DNA from: Symbiodinium natans
Taxonomy: Eukaryota; Sar; Dinophyceae; Suessiales; Symbiodiniaceae
DNA length: 64,000 nucleotides
Assembly: GCA_905221605.1 (NCBI GenBank)
Contig: CAJNDS010000404.1
Span: forward strand, 12,501-76,500
Direction: 5' to 3'
The notes under the pieces: generated by a model
The model's input: the letters and a program-made list of their open reading frames with translations, nothing else
Databases searched by the model: none
What the model was told of the DNA's origin: nothing
Translations under genes and position numbers: made by a program
Part shown: piece by piece, positions 45,987 to 56,560 of the stretch
How the letters are laid out: each line of letters begins with the position of its first letter
Numbering within the stretch: the stretch's first letter is position 1

Positions 45987-48900
45987 ATGGCTTGGGTCCT
46001 GGGCATCACATCTGGACCTCATGATTCAGGAGCATGTCTACTTCGCGGAGGGGAACTGATGTGCGCTTCGAATGAAGAACGCTTCAGCCGCCGCAAGCAT
46101 GATGGCTGTTTCCCGAAACGTTCGATCGAATACTGCATGCGGTCGCAAGGAATTGCCCCAGAGCAAATCAGCATCGTTGCGCATGGCTGGCTCTTCGGTG
46201 AAGAGGGCGATTTAATGAAGCGAGTTGCTGAAGAACCGGAGTGCATACAGAAGCAAATGATCTGGATAGCAGAACGATTTCGTGAGGTAGACTCCAACGT
46301 GGAATCACGGCTTCGATCAGGCTTGAGAGCACTTGGAGTCTCTGAAGATCGGCTGCGCTTCTATGACCACCACTCCTGCCACGCCGCCGCCGCTTTCTTT
46401 TCGCGGCCACCCCGCCTTCTTGTCGACAGTCGCGAGTGCTGCTGCATCACGTTGGATGGACGTGGCGATCTAGCATCTGGTAAGATTATCGAGTTCGACC
46501 AGAAGCCAGTGGTCCTCGATGTGACTTCCATGTTTGATAGCCTTGGTATGCTCTGGGCCTTTGTCACCGCTGCGTTGGGCTTCAAAGCTTTCCGCCACGA
46601 GGGCAAGATTGCAGGCTCTGGAGTACGTTCGGATGTTATACACCGTGTATCAACATCAGGGTTCGCACCCAAGATAGGCATCCGTAGAGGCAGGCCTCCA
46701 ACATTTCAGTGATTGCCTGGGCCAGTTCGTCAGCAGACTTGACTGAAAGTCTTTGCAGCCAAGGCTGTCTTTATGAAATAGTTTAGAATGAACTGAGTCA
46801 TCGGCTCACGGCCATCACAAAAAATATTCCAACCGCAATCACAAGCCCAGGACCACCAGAATACCCGCACAGTCCCATCTTCACTTGGCCCCGTGTGCAG
46901 GCCTAGCCGCTGGTGGGGACTCCGCAAGGACTCGACACATCTTCGAGAAAGTCATGGGGCTGACAAACAATGAGGGGCGATGGAGGATCAAAACGTTCTG
47001 GCAACATGAAGAGTCAAGAAACTTCATGCTTTTTCTGGCCAGCCTAGAGGGCTCAGCCCAGCAAAGGCGAGACATTCGAACGTTCGCTCTTTACCAGGAG
47101 CTGCAGCAGCACCAGCCACAGGATGTTGCGGCAGGCCTGCAGTCATTCACGGAGGACATGCTGGTGGACTACCTGCGCTTGAACAACTTTGTCAAATCGT
47201 ACGTCTGTGTGGCCGGCGGCGTCTTCGCCAATGTCCGCCTAAACATGCGCCTGCGACAGTGCTTCCCGGAGGCACGAGCGGGTGGCTGAGAAGACTACAC
47301 GTGTGCACATTGTGCGAAGTTGTGCGACATGAAAGTGGCTGCGACGCTGGGCTTTTCTGCCGAGGTCTTTGTGTATCCAAACATGGGCGACGGTGGCCTT
47401 TGTTTCGGCGCTGCAGCTTTGGCAGCGGCTGATTCAAGTCAGCAGGTGTCCAGTCCGATGCTTGGTTGCGCACATGTGAGTCTGAGCGCAGCAAGTACTC
47501 GTACCAGATACGAAAGACTCAGCTGCGCGGGGCTGGAGTTAGATGATAGGCTTTGTCTGAGGAAGGGCAGCGTATTCCTGGGACCAGACTATGTTGCGGA
47601 GACACTTGGCTTACTCTTCCGAGGGCATGTTCTCCGGTACTTTCGCAGGGCTCGAGATGCAGTCCGGTTCTGCGTTGACCTGAAAGGCTTGACGGAGTTT
47701 TGCGACCTCTTTTGCCAGCAGGTGCCTCGATGACTTCGGAACCTTGAAAGCCACGTGAATTTAAGCCGTAGAACCAGTAGGTGCAGCATGATGCAGGCGT
47801 ACGTCGCTGTAATCTGGTGACTGTGCGTCCTTGATCACACCCTTGCAGGTGGATCGGAGATAAATGATCTGAACCGATTCGCCGAAGAGGTGGCAACGTA
47901 CTTGGCAAATGGCAAGGTGCGGAACACCTTTGAGACTCTAGACGAGATCTCGACAGGGGGAGACCTGGGGCTTGTGTAGTGACAGTGTAGTGTAGAGTTA
48001 CTAGTGCTGACTGATGTTGATCGAAGAGGTCGTGGGGCTGTACCATGGAGCGATGGAGTTCGGCCCGCGCGCCCTGGGACATCGCTCTTTGCTAGCTTCT
48101 GCGACTGATCCTGCCGTAAATTCAGTCTTGACCCTTGGTAGCACAAGAAGCTCATTGATTTATTGTTGCGGAGCTGCTTATCTTGGCGTCTTGACATCTG
48201 GACCAGCAGGAACATGCGCTTGGGACGGACGGACTTCATGCCATTTGCCCCAATGACGCTGAGAAGCAGGGCTGGGCGAGCATACCTGGACTTTCCTGTT
48301 GAGGACTCTGCAGTAGGAACTTGATCGGTGCTGTGCAGATTATCACGAAAGCTCCCCCTGGAGAGCTTTCGTTTAATACCCCGTCAGGGCTGGGGCGGAG
48401 CCATGGGGGGGGTGTGGGGGGGGGGGGGGGGTCAAAAAACCCTGACATTTTCGCGGCGTCCCCGGGCGAATTTGGGGCCCAGGGCGGTTGCCCAAAACGG
48501 TTTTTTGGAGCATTTTTCGGGTCCTCGGCGTGGACTCGTTTTTATGCCTCTCCGAGGAGAAGCGGGACCGGGCTGATGCTGCTGATGCTCGCGGGGCGGC
48601 GTGCTTTGGCGGGTCGCTACAGGCCTAAATCTGCCAAAAAAAGGCGCAGCAGGGTCTGCACGACAGTCGCCAATAACTGCGGTCACTCTCGTAGCACCTC
48701 TTCAGTTGGTCCGGGCCCTCCTCCCTGTTTGACCCTGTAGCCCAGATAAACGAAGCGAGTTGAGTTTTCTCCTGTGCCCCGCTTGCAGGGGTCCCCACCC
48801 TCATAGCTACAATCTGACACACCGCTTTCAACACCCGTATGTGTCGTCGGTCTGACCTCCGAGCTTTTGGCCGTGTCTGTCTATACACGGTAGGTACACT

Positions 48901-50500
48901 TGTGTGACTTCCTGTAACTTTGTGTTGCTTTTGTGCATGGTGGCTCACTTGAAGCACCGCTTCGCTTTAACCTTTGACTTTGCCACATGAATTGGGTCGG
49001 CGCTTTGATCTCTCGGCGCCTGTCTCTTCCTGCTAGCTCCGTGTCCCCAGTCCTGGACCTACTAGAGCTTTCGTCCCAGCCCGTGGCTCTCAAGTGCCTG
49101 GTAGAACTGACTTTATCGTATTGGTACGTCCATGCAACTGGTGGAATCACTGTGCCTACTGAGCACCACTTTGTCATTTGTTCATTGGTCTTGCATCTTT
49201 TCTTGCCTGCACCGCTTCTCTGGAACTCACGACTACCAGGACCTGGAAGCAGGGCAGCACATGACAATGTGTGTGGCTCCCAGGCGCTTGCAGTGCACTT
49301 GTGCTACACATGCTACATAGCAAAGGAAGCTGGATCATCAACGCGTGTACTACACATGCTACATAGGTGCGAGCTCAACCCCACTGCCTTTACAGTAATG
49401 TCAGAACATTGAATAGGCGCCTCCTTAAGTTCAGCCGTGCCGCCAAGCGGCGCATGCAGAGTTTGGGCCTGGGCGAGAACGCCCATGGCGGTAAGCTCTT
49501 GGAGCTTCAGGACTGGTCGTCATCGGTGCTAGTGCAGCTTCAAGCTCCAGAACCTTCCAGGTGCACAGCTCCTTCTCTCGCTCTCCCTCCCTCCCTTTCC
49601 ATCTCCTTCAACAAGGAGCGCGACTCCGCTTACAGTGAGGCGGCACTTGTGCTTCCACCCATGCCATCCTCACTGCCAGAGACGCAGCTGGGCCTGGCCT
49701 GAGGGATATCCCCATGGGCCCATGGGTCTGCCAATTTCCGAAGAAATTGCTGGAATGGGTTGGGTAGCTCCTTCCAGCCGTGGACTTCCATCATCAAAGA
49801 AGCCCTGAGCTCAACTCTTTGCGAACACCATCAGCGAACTCAGTCAGTCAGCGAGGCGGACCATTTCCAATCTTGCCATGAACTGCGGGAGCCTCGCCAA
49901 AAATATGGCCGTTCCATCCTAGCATGTCCCGATTTTTATTCCCGCGGAGAAGGGCAAAGTCGACCACTTTGACTCCGGAAGCCCAGCTCATGACTTCCAA
50001 GCTCACAAATGCACTGCCTCACAAAAGGGGCACCTCGCCAACATAAATCATAATCATAGTATGGGCCAGGTGGACCACACTGCCAGCTTTCCTTTGACCG
50101 CTGCCGGCAACTCCCCCTTGGGGGAAAGGATGCTTATGATGCTTCGACGCCTCAAAGTTATGGCTTGGCTCGAATGGCCTCCAGTGCCTGAAGAACTGAA
50201 AGACCGGATCAAGAGCAACCATGTATGAGACCAGGCAGAGCTGCCGTCCACCAGTGAATCTGCGAAGTTTCTCTCGTCTGGAGATTCTGGAGTATCCGAA
50301 TCCGCAAGCATTCGCCTTCCGAGTAGGCCCTAAATCAGAGACCCTCAGACCCTGGACCTTGCCGGACGTAGTTTACTTGATCATGGGTATATGTAGTATT
50401 GGAGCCGAGGCTATGAAGCAACGGCAGACTTGAAAAGACTTTGCCCTGCCATTGTGCATCTGGATGGCACTGCAGCTCGGCTTGCCCGCGCCAGTTTTTT

Positions 50501-50531
<31 letters not shown>

Positions 50532-51150
50532 GGGGGGGTAGGGGTCGTGTTGCTTGTAGAAATGTAGTTGTTGATGCCATTTGCTGTTTGCACTCGGCCT
50601 CAAAACCTGAATCTTTAGGGTCTCCGGCTTCGGGATCGACTTTGATGTTCTCCTGGGGCTCGTTTCGATGGTGCAAAAGGGTGTGCACTGTGAGGGTCGA
50701 AGCAGTTGTGGTTTGGGATGGCGAGGAATTCTGTGAAACATTGACAAAAGATTTCTTGCAGTGGCACAGGTGAGACCTCAAATTGTGGATGAGCGCGATG
50801 GACTAGCCTTCCAAGTCTTGGTGCGATACGTTGCGCGTCTGCAATGTCTTAATTTGGAAGGGCTCTTTGGGTCTTTGGGTGTACAGGATGCCGTTGTCCG
50901 CTGTTCTGTGGTGAGTGTTGAGGAGGCCAAGACGGGTGTGCACAGCTTCATCAACACCAGCAACTTGGACATCGTTTGAAATCGCAGTTGAAATGGAGAT
51001 TTTGCCGTTCGCGTGCCTGGTTGATTGGCTGCGTTGAACCTTTGAGCACAGCTGCAACGGCAGAGCCACCCAGTCAGGCTTCAACATGCATGAGGATCCG
51101 ATTGTTTGCACTCCACAGGACAGGCGTGTCATGAGAGAGACCAGTAATCA
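45987..51150 (+). CDS. NodU/CmcH-type O-carbamoyltransferase, 12 exons
   Basis: ATG at 45987 gives MAWVLGITSGPHDSGACLL, the classic start. Inferred exons: 45987-46614, 46901-47271, 47365-47445, 47539-47608, 47849-47916, 48029-48129, 48210-48312, 49240-49270, 50410-50471, 50770-50829, 50923-50959 and 51078 to about 51150. Every junction keeps frame. Motifs in order: DHHSCHAAAAFF, ITLDGRGD, HEGKIAGLAAGGD, CVAGGVFANVRLN, YPNMGDGGLCFGAA, VFLGPDY, VVGLYHGAMEFGPRALGHRS, RTDFMPFAPMTL, HMTMCYEATADLKRLCPAIV, HLDGT-VRPQIV and FINTS-FNMHEDPIVCTPQD. This family forms carbamoyl-adenylate from carbamoyl phosphate and ATP and transfers carbamoyl to a hydroxyl; it is known mainly from bacterial antibiotic and Nod-factor synthesis. 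The last motif usually reads GEPIV, here EDPIV. The substrate is unknown. The exon 3/4 boundary and the 3' end are uncertain. It lies between two kinase halves. Confidence 0.85.
48408..48431 (+). repeat. G-tract in carbamoyltransferase intron
   Basis: GGGGGGGTGTGGGG followed by about 14 G, within the intron 48313-49239. Confidence 0.9.
49430..49702 (+). CDS. Possible small exon pair inside carbamoyltransferase intron
   Basis: Open segments MQSLGLGENAHGGKLLELQD (ending CCAG/GTGCAC) and ERDSAYSEAALVLPPMPSSL to a stop at 49700-49702 read like exons joined by an 80-bp intron. No family is recognised. They sit inside the 1.1-kb intron 49271-50409, so they could equally be chance, an alternative exon or a remnant. 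Confidence 0.25.
   Translation, partial: FSRAAKRRMQSLGLGENAHGGKLLELQDWSSSVLVQLQAPEPSRCTAPSLALPPSLSISFNKERDSAYSEAALVLPPMPSSLPETQLGLA
50495..50538 (+). repeat. T16-G28 homopolymer junction
   Basis: A run of 16 T passes directly into 28 G inside the intron 50472-50769, just after the exon encoding the HLDGT motif. Confidence 0.95.
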
Positions 51151-51439
51151 TTGCTGCTTTTTTCTTCAACACTTGTGCGTCTTTGGACTTTGCAGTGGCC
51201 TCTGCAGTTTGAGGAGCAGACTGCCGAAAAGAACCTAGAGAGTTTTTTTTCGTAGAGAAGCTGATTGCTAGAGTCAGGATGTTGCGTTAACGGGTTTAGG
51301 CTTACTAGTAAAGCTCACGCGGGCCACCTCGGCGCGGCCTCCACCTCAACTTGAGACTAGCGACTGACAAGCCACCAGAAGGTTTGTTAAGCACTCAGGG
51401 CTAGGCCCTGAACCCCAGGGCCATCAATTCATCCAAAAC

Positions 51440-51800
51440 AAAGCTTACGGGAAGCCTCGACTTTTTGGCCCCGGGCATAGGGAGTCATAGGAGGTCCATG
51501 GCAGTTTCGCCCGCAGGTCCATAGAGGGCCCATGGACATCTATCAGATTCCATAGAGGGCCCGCAGCGGGTCCAGCCGTGGGAGGGGGTTGGATAGGGTG
51601 TATAGGGGTCCACGACCAAAGGCGGTCCAGCGAGGCTCCAGGTCCATACCATTCCAGAGACTTAGATAACTCCGGACGGTCCGCTCCATCATTCCCAGAA
51701 CCAAGAATCAAGACATAAGGGTTGTGTGGAGCCATGGCATAGGGGTCCATATGACATTGAATCCAAGTCACAGGGTCTGTCTGTAGGCGCTCCATAGGGG
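51440..51800. repeat. Degenerate GGTCCATAGAGGGCCC repeat stretch
   Basis: GGTCCATAGAGGGCCC and shortened variants (TCCATAGAGGGCCC, AGGTCCAT, GGGGTCCA, CTCCATAGGGG) recur about ten times at irregular spacing. A minus ORF of 116 codons through it shows no domain. It lies in the kinase intron after the carbamoyltransferase. Confidence 0.65.
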
Positions 51801-52388
51801 CTTGGCTTGAAAACCCGATGTTTTAATGTAATGCTGGTCAACCCTAGTTGTTGCTGCAGTTGAGCTGCGGACCCCGTCAGTCGACTGTAGCTGTAGCTGT
51901 GCTTGAGCTGCGGATGAATTCTCTGCGTTTGCAGATTTTTCCCAGGACGCAGTGCGCGCCTTCAAAATGGGTGCGTGCGATGTGCCTCAGCTGGCTTTGG
52001 AAGTCCTTGCCTGAAATCTGCAGACTGTTTGCCTTGAACCTCTCAGGTGTTGGCAGCCTTCCCATTCTTGATTTGGATGCCCACATCAGCTGCAGACATC
52101 ATCGCATCTGGGTACGTAGAAGAGCGAGGACACAAGCGTGATGCAAAAAGAATTCTGCACTGTAGCGAAGCCGCGGCTGTTAGCTGGTTAGCTCAGCAGA
52201 GCGCAGCATCGTACACCTTGAAAAAGCCCCGCCTGGCACAACACTTGCGCTGTGCAGGCGACGTCCATGGATGCGACGGAGAAGCCGAGGTATGGTTTTG
52301 GCCTGACATTGCCGAGTGTCATAGCGTGTCAGAGGTTGTATCTGGACATTGGACACTGCGAGAGCCGATGCTTTTGACACATTTGCAG

Positions 52389-54850
52389 ATGGCGTACGTA
52401 CCTGGTGGACTTCGGCTCCGCCGTCCTGGGATCAGGAACCAGGACCCTGGTAATATTTCTTGTATTCTCTCGTCATTTTCGCATTGCCCTCGATCCCGTG
52501 CTAGGACTGCTGAGGGTACCTTCGGATACATGGCACCAGAATCATTTGGTCGGATCTTCACTCCGAAGCGCTCTCCTTACCTTCTGCTGGCTTTGTCTCG
52601 TCTTTTGTGTGATCATCGGGGTTGAGAGGTGAGAGGTTGATGACATGTATGGCACGGATCAAGTTGAATCTGGCATTCGGCGAGTTTTCGGCATGCCACA
52701 GCATTCCAGGTCCGATCTTTACAGCTTGCGCCTCGGTCCTCTGCTTTTCCTTGTTGTAAGCCCCAAGGGGAAGCTCCTTAATAAGGAAGCCACAGATCTG
52801 AAATCTAGAAGGCGCCGTTGGATCCGGCTTTTGGGCACTGCCTTGCAAGATGAGGTTTCAGGTCCATGAGTCCAGCAGGGCTCAGCAGTAGGTTCAGGAC
52901 ATTTCAGGACTGCAGCGTTGGGGTGAAGGCCGAGACATTCTGCCAGGCCCAGACAAAGAGGATGCAACCATGCCCTGGAACGTGTTCTTGTTTTGAACCG
53001 TGTGCATCAGCACAGATAACTGACAGGGGGGGGGCCGTGAACACGCTAGCGTGGGACAGACACGTGACAGACAGCATCTACCAATTCCCGCAATCCCGCA
53101 CCCCCGCTGCTGCACGGTTCAACGATTTGTTTTCTACTATACTTTTTCTACATGCGCTGCAGGTGTCGGTGCTACATTGTTGTATGCGGCGACAGGTTTG
53201 GAGCGGACAGCTTGGTTCTCGAGAGACGTAAGCTGTAACAGATATGACAACATTAGTTCGCGGAGGCCTGGAGCACTGCCTCAAGAACGCCTCAAGGCAC
53301 TGCCAACAACACGCCTTGATGGCCATGACAATGACAGCAGTTTGCCTGGCATCTGCTCAGGTGAAGTTTCGCACAGCTTTTGTTGGCACTGTGTGGGAGA
53401 GACAGGCTCGAGATGGGGAGTTTGCACATGTTTCAATGGTTACAAGCCGTGCAGATCTGTGCAGATCTGTGCAGATCTGTGCAGATCTGTGCAGAACAGG
53501 AGGGTTGGTTGCTGGAGCTGTTGGAGAGGCTGCCAGGGCCTTGGCCTTCCAAGCGTTGTCGGGTTTCATGTCACGAAAGCTCCTTGGATCTTGCGGAGTT
53601 CTTGTTTGCAACCTTCTTGTTTTGGCCAAATAGGACTTTGGGGGACCTTTGGCCTGATTTTTCAGGGTCCCCCCCTCCCCCCAGTGACATTGAACCCGCC
53701 CACCCAAGGACTTGCAGCTTATGCGAACATGCTGCGCCCGAATTGCCGCAAGCACTGCAAACCCAACGCGCAAGCATATTCTGCCTGGCTATTCGAGCTT
53801 ACAGCTTGCAACTCGCCCAAAGTTGAATCCTTTCGTGTGGCAACTGCGCGTAAGCCTTGCCTGCCGAAAAACATCTGCCGTGCCACCTTCGGGGCCCCAG
53901 CTTTCGTTCACCCTGTTCTCAAGTTTGGGCCACCCTCAGGCTTGAGCCCGCGCCCGAAGATCGCTTCAGTTCTGCTGCGGAGGCTGCGGGAAGTCAGCAA
54001 CACTCGCTTTCTGCTTCTCAGAGCTTTGCAGGCCCTGGCATTCTTGCGCCAGCCGTGGCAGCCAGAGGCAGGGACTCACAAACATTCACAGATGCTCAAG
54101 CCTAGACGGGGCCTTTCAGAGCCGCCTCTCACAGGTTCAGTCATGCTGAGCACGGTAGCTTCACAGTTGAATCTAGCTGGCCCGATCTACCCGCTAGCAA
54201 GATGTAGCGAGACTCCAAGCGCTGTGCTGTTCTTGTAGTTGGTATCACATGTCAGCTCAGTGAGGTCTCCATTCAGATGGGCCAGCTGCCTGGGGTCATT
54301 GCCAAGAAGCAGGTCCGAAAATTCCGAAAATGCCGAAACATGCGCCGAATGTGGGGAAGGGAAGCGAAGGCATGCATTGATCGCTACAGGCCACCGTGGA
54401 GCCTCCGCGTGGGTGAATGACTGAGAAGTTCACGGCATGTCTCTTCGCCATGGTCTCTGACTCTGCCAAAAGGTCCCGAATTAGTGTGGACCGGCAAGGA
54501 GACCAGCTCAGGGTGCCCTTTGTCACGCTTATCATTGGCTTATCGACCACGGCAAGTTGCCTCGAGCGTTGAGCGCATCCCTCATTTGCAGGTTTTGCTT
54601 CCGCCCGTAACATGGGAATCACGAGCTTCGATCGGCACGGACCTTATGCTGCCGTGTGAAGACGTTTGCCAGCTCGCGATTTGCAAGAGCATGGGTTCAA
54701 CACGGCTCCGCCGTTCTGAGCAGTACTGAAAGAAGCGAGAAGTTCAGGCGCCTTTGGAATCGCCTGGACTTCATTTACTGCTGTGTGGACAGCAGGGGTC
54801 ATAGCTGCTGGTGCCTCGTTTATGGTACGCCCGTGCCTGGATTTTGCAAC
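52389..54850 (+). CDS. Serine/threonine protein kinase, 3' half (DFG to C-terminus)
   Basis: Exons: 52389-52442 with RTYLVDFGSAVLGSGT (DFG at 52408-52416); 52505-52567 with TAEGTFGYMAPESFGRIFTP (activation segment, APE); 52710-52723, a 14-nt microexon (SDLYS); 53163-53205 with VGATLLYAATGLE (together DLYSVG, alpha-F Asp); 53266-53296 with PGALPQERLK; 53940 on with LEPAPEDRFSSAAEA (end of C-lobe). Later pieces at about 54591 (VLLPPVTWESRASIG) and 54748-54832 (AFGIAWTSFTAVWTA, then GVIAAGASFM, a hydrophobic segment) match the tail of this kinase type and may be membrane-associated. Donors are GA at 52443, GC at 52568, GC at 52724, GA at 53206 and GC at 53297; phases agree. It contains exactly the parts missing from 43361-45401. 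The exon between 53297 and 53939 and the final exon(s) are not resolved. Confidence 0.8.
53448..53493 (+). repeat. GTGCAGATCT x4 short tandem repeat
   Basis: Four perfect 10-bp units within a kinase intron. Each contains an AGATCT palindrome. Confidence 0.93.
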
Positions 54851-54882
54851 GACCAGCTAGTCTCCGATGACAAGCTCTAGAG

Positions 54883-56560
54883 CGCTTCCCAGCGTGCCAG
54901 GCACTCTTCAGTCTTCCGTTCTGGACTGCAGGTGCTGGCATGCTGAAGGACAGTGAAGAGAATGCAGTGTAGTTGCAGCGAGCAAGTGAAATAAATGGAA
55001 CGAACGCTTTGGATGGCCTAAGATTTTATTTCTGCATTATCCTTGCAAAATGCTGAGCATGCTACAATCCCTGTTTCAATATTTTCAATCCAAAGAAATG
55101 TTAAAAGCACTGGCAGTATGCACTCGTAAGCAATCGATTTTATAATGGCTTGTTCTTTTGCACCTACCAACTGGTGAGTCATGACTGATGACCAAACGGT
55201 CAGGACACATTCGGCCCTCTATTGAGGGGAGCGGCGGAGTTGCAGATCCGCCGTGACCGGTGGATGCTGAGCTTCGAGCTGAGTTTCCTGAATACCCATC
55301 TTAAGTCGGATGTGCAAGCACACATCGGATTCCCGGCCTGCGGAAGCAGTAGATGAAATCAATGTTTGCTCGTGCAAACTGCCATCTCTTTGGCTCAGGC
55401 TGGGTGAGTAGATGCGAGCATCTGCAAGGGCAACCTTTTACAAAGTTTGACAGGCTTTTCGTACCAACTGCAGGCCGATCTACCAGTATGACGAAGACAT
55501 GTAAGACATCCAGAAGTTCACTATTGAATTGAGGGAAGCAAGCACACACTTCGATACATTCACAGCCGACATGTGCGCCTTCTCAGAGCCTAAAGCCTTG
55601 CCTGCCAGGTGTCACCACAAAGGTCAAGACCTGCACGACTGTCAGGGAACAGCAGCGGCTGTTACATCTGCTACTCCGCTCCGTGAACGTAGAGGCAACG
55701 TGCCAGATCTACAACGCATCGCAGAATCTCGCACTCCCGGATGCCGCTTTTCAACGTGGGGCTCCTGTGACCGGAAGCGATGTGTCATCACTGTGGGACT
55801 GGAGGATCTTCGCATCTACGTTGCGTACCATAAGCCACCAACGGTTTTTCCATTGAGTCGGCTTCGCATGCGCTGTGGCCGTTCCCAACTCGAACTCAGT
55901 CGTGCCAGTTGGACCACAAAGTTCCTCCGGTACCTGTGCTGCTGCGAGCCGTTCACCACGGTCTGCAAGCTGAAGCGCAGTCAGGTGCACAGCCTGCATG
56001 CAAACCAGGGTTGATCTGCAGTTTGTCGTGGGTGGCTTGTTGTCTACAAGGTTTGAACCCCCAAATCTACTTTACTTTCAGAAGCACCATGGAGGTAGAT
56101 ATGGCCTGCGAAAGGTGAAGCGAAAGCTCCGTGAAAGGAAGACGGGTTTCTCCGGTTTCTCCCAACGAAGCAAGCTCCAAATGTGAGAGAGTTCAATATA
56201 TGGTTTCTGGCACCTGGAAAGAGTCCCTTTAAAGCACTTGTAACGGTTCTATAAGGAGTGCAGAATGGGGTTTTCAACAGTATGAATGTGCAACAGAAAA
56301 TGGATTTACCAGCTCCAAGTCTTGCAGAGCGCCGTACTTCGCTTCATGCAGATGCCTCGTGCGCAGCTGCAGCTTGTCCATGCCCTCAGCCCGCATCAAG
56401 CCATGGCGCGACTCACATCCCCGGCTGCATGTCGAGTCGCCCCGACCTTCCGCCGAACCCGCACTCAACTGTCAGTCATCAGTCCAATGGCCTCACGTGT
56501 CAGCAAGGGGTGGAAGGGACAGAGTCCAAAAACTGAGGCAAAGCAATGGTGCTCGAAAGT
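54883..56560. other. No confidently identified gene; possible kinase 3' exons
   Basis: A 161-codon plus ORF at 55529-56014 contains SQLELSRASWTTKFLRYL, which might be a late kinase exon, but I cannot confirm it. AAATAAATGG at 54989-54998 is a possible 3'-end signal. Other ORFs are short. Confidence 0.4.

Noticed and set aside
48313-48324. Ending the carbamoyltransferase at the TGA at 48322-48324 as a truncated pseudogene
   Set aside because: A GT donor at 48313 and downstream exons (HMTMC, PAIVHLDGT, VRPQIV, FINTS, FNMHEDPIV) restore the whole C-terminal domain in frame.
52180-52215. GGTTAGCTCAGCAGAGCGC resembling a tRNA D-arm
   Set aside because: There is no T-arm or acceptor stem at the proper distance.
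43361-54850. Two unrelated kinase fragments instead of one gene
   Set aside because: The halves are exactly complementary, on the same strand, and join in phase. The possibility is kept open as the main alternative.
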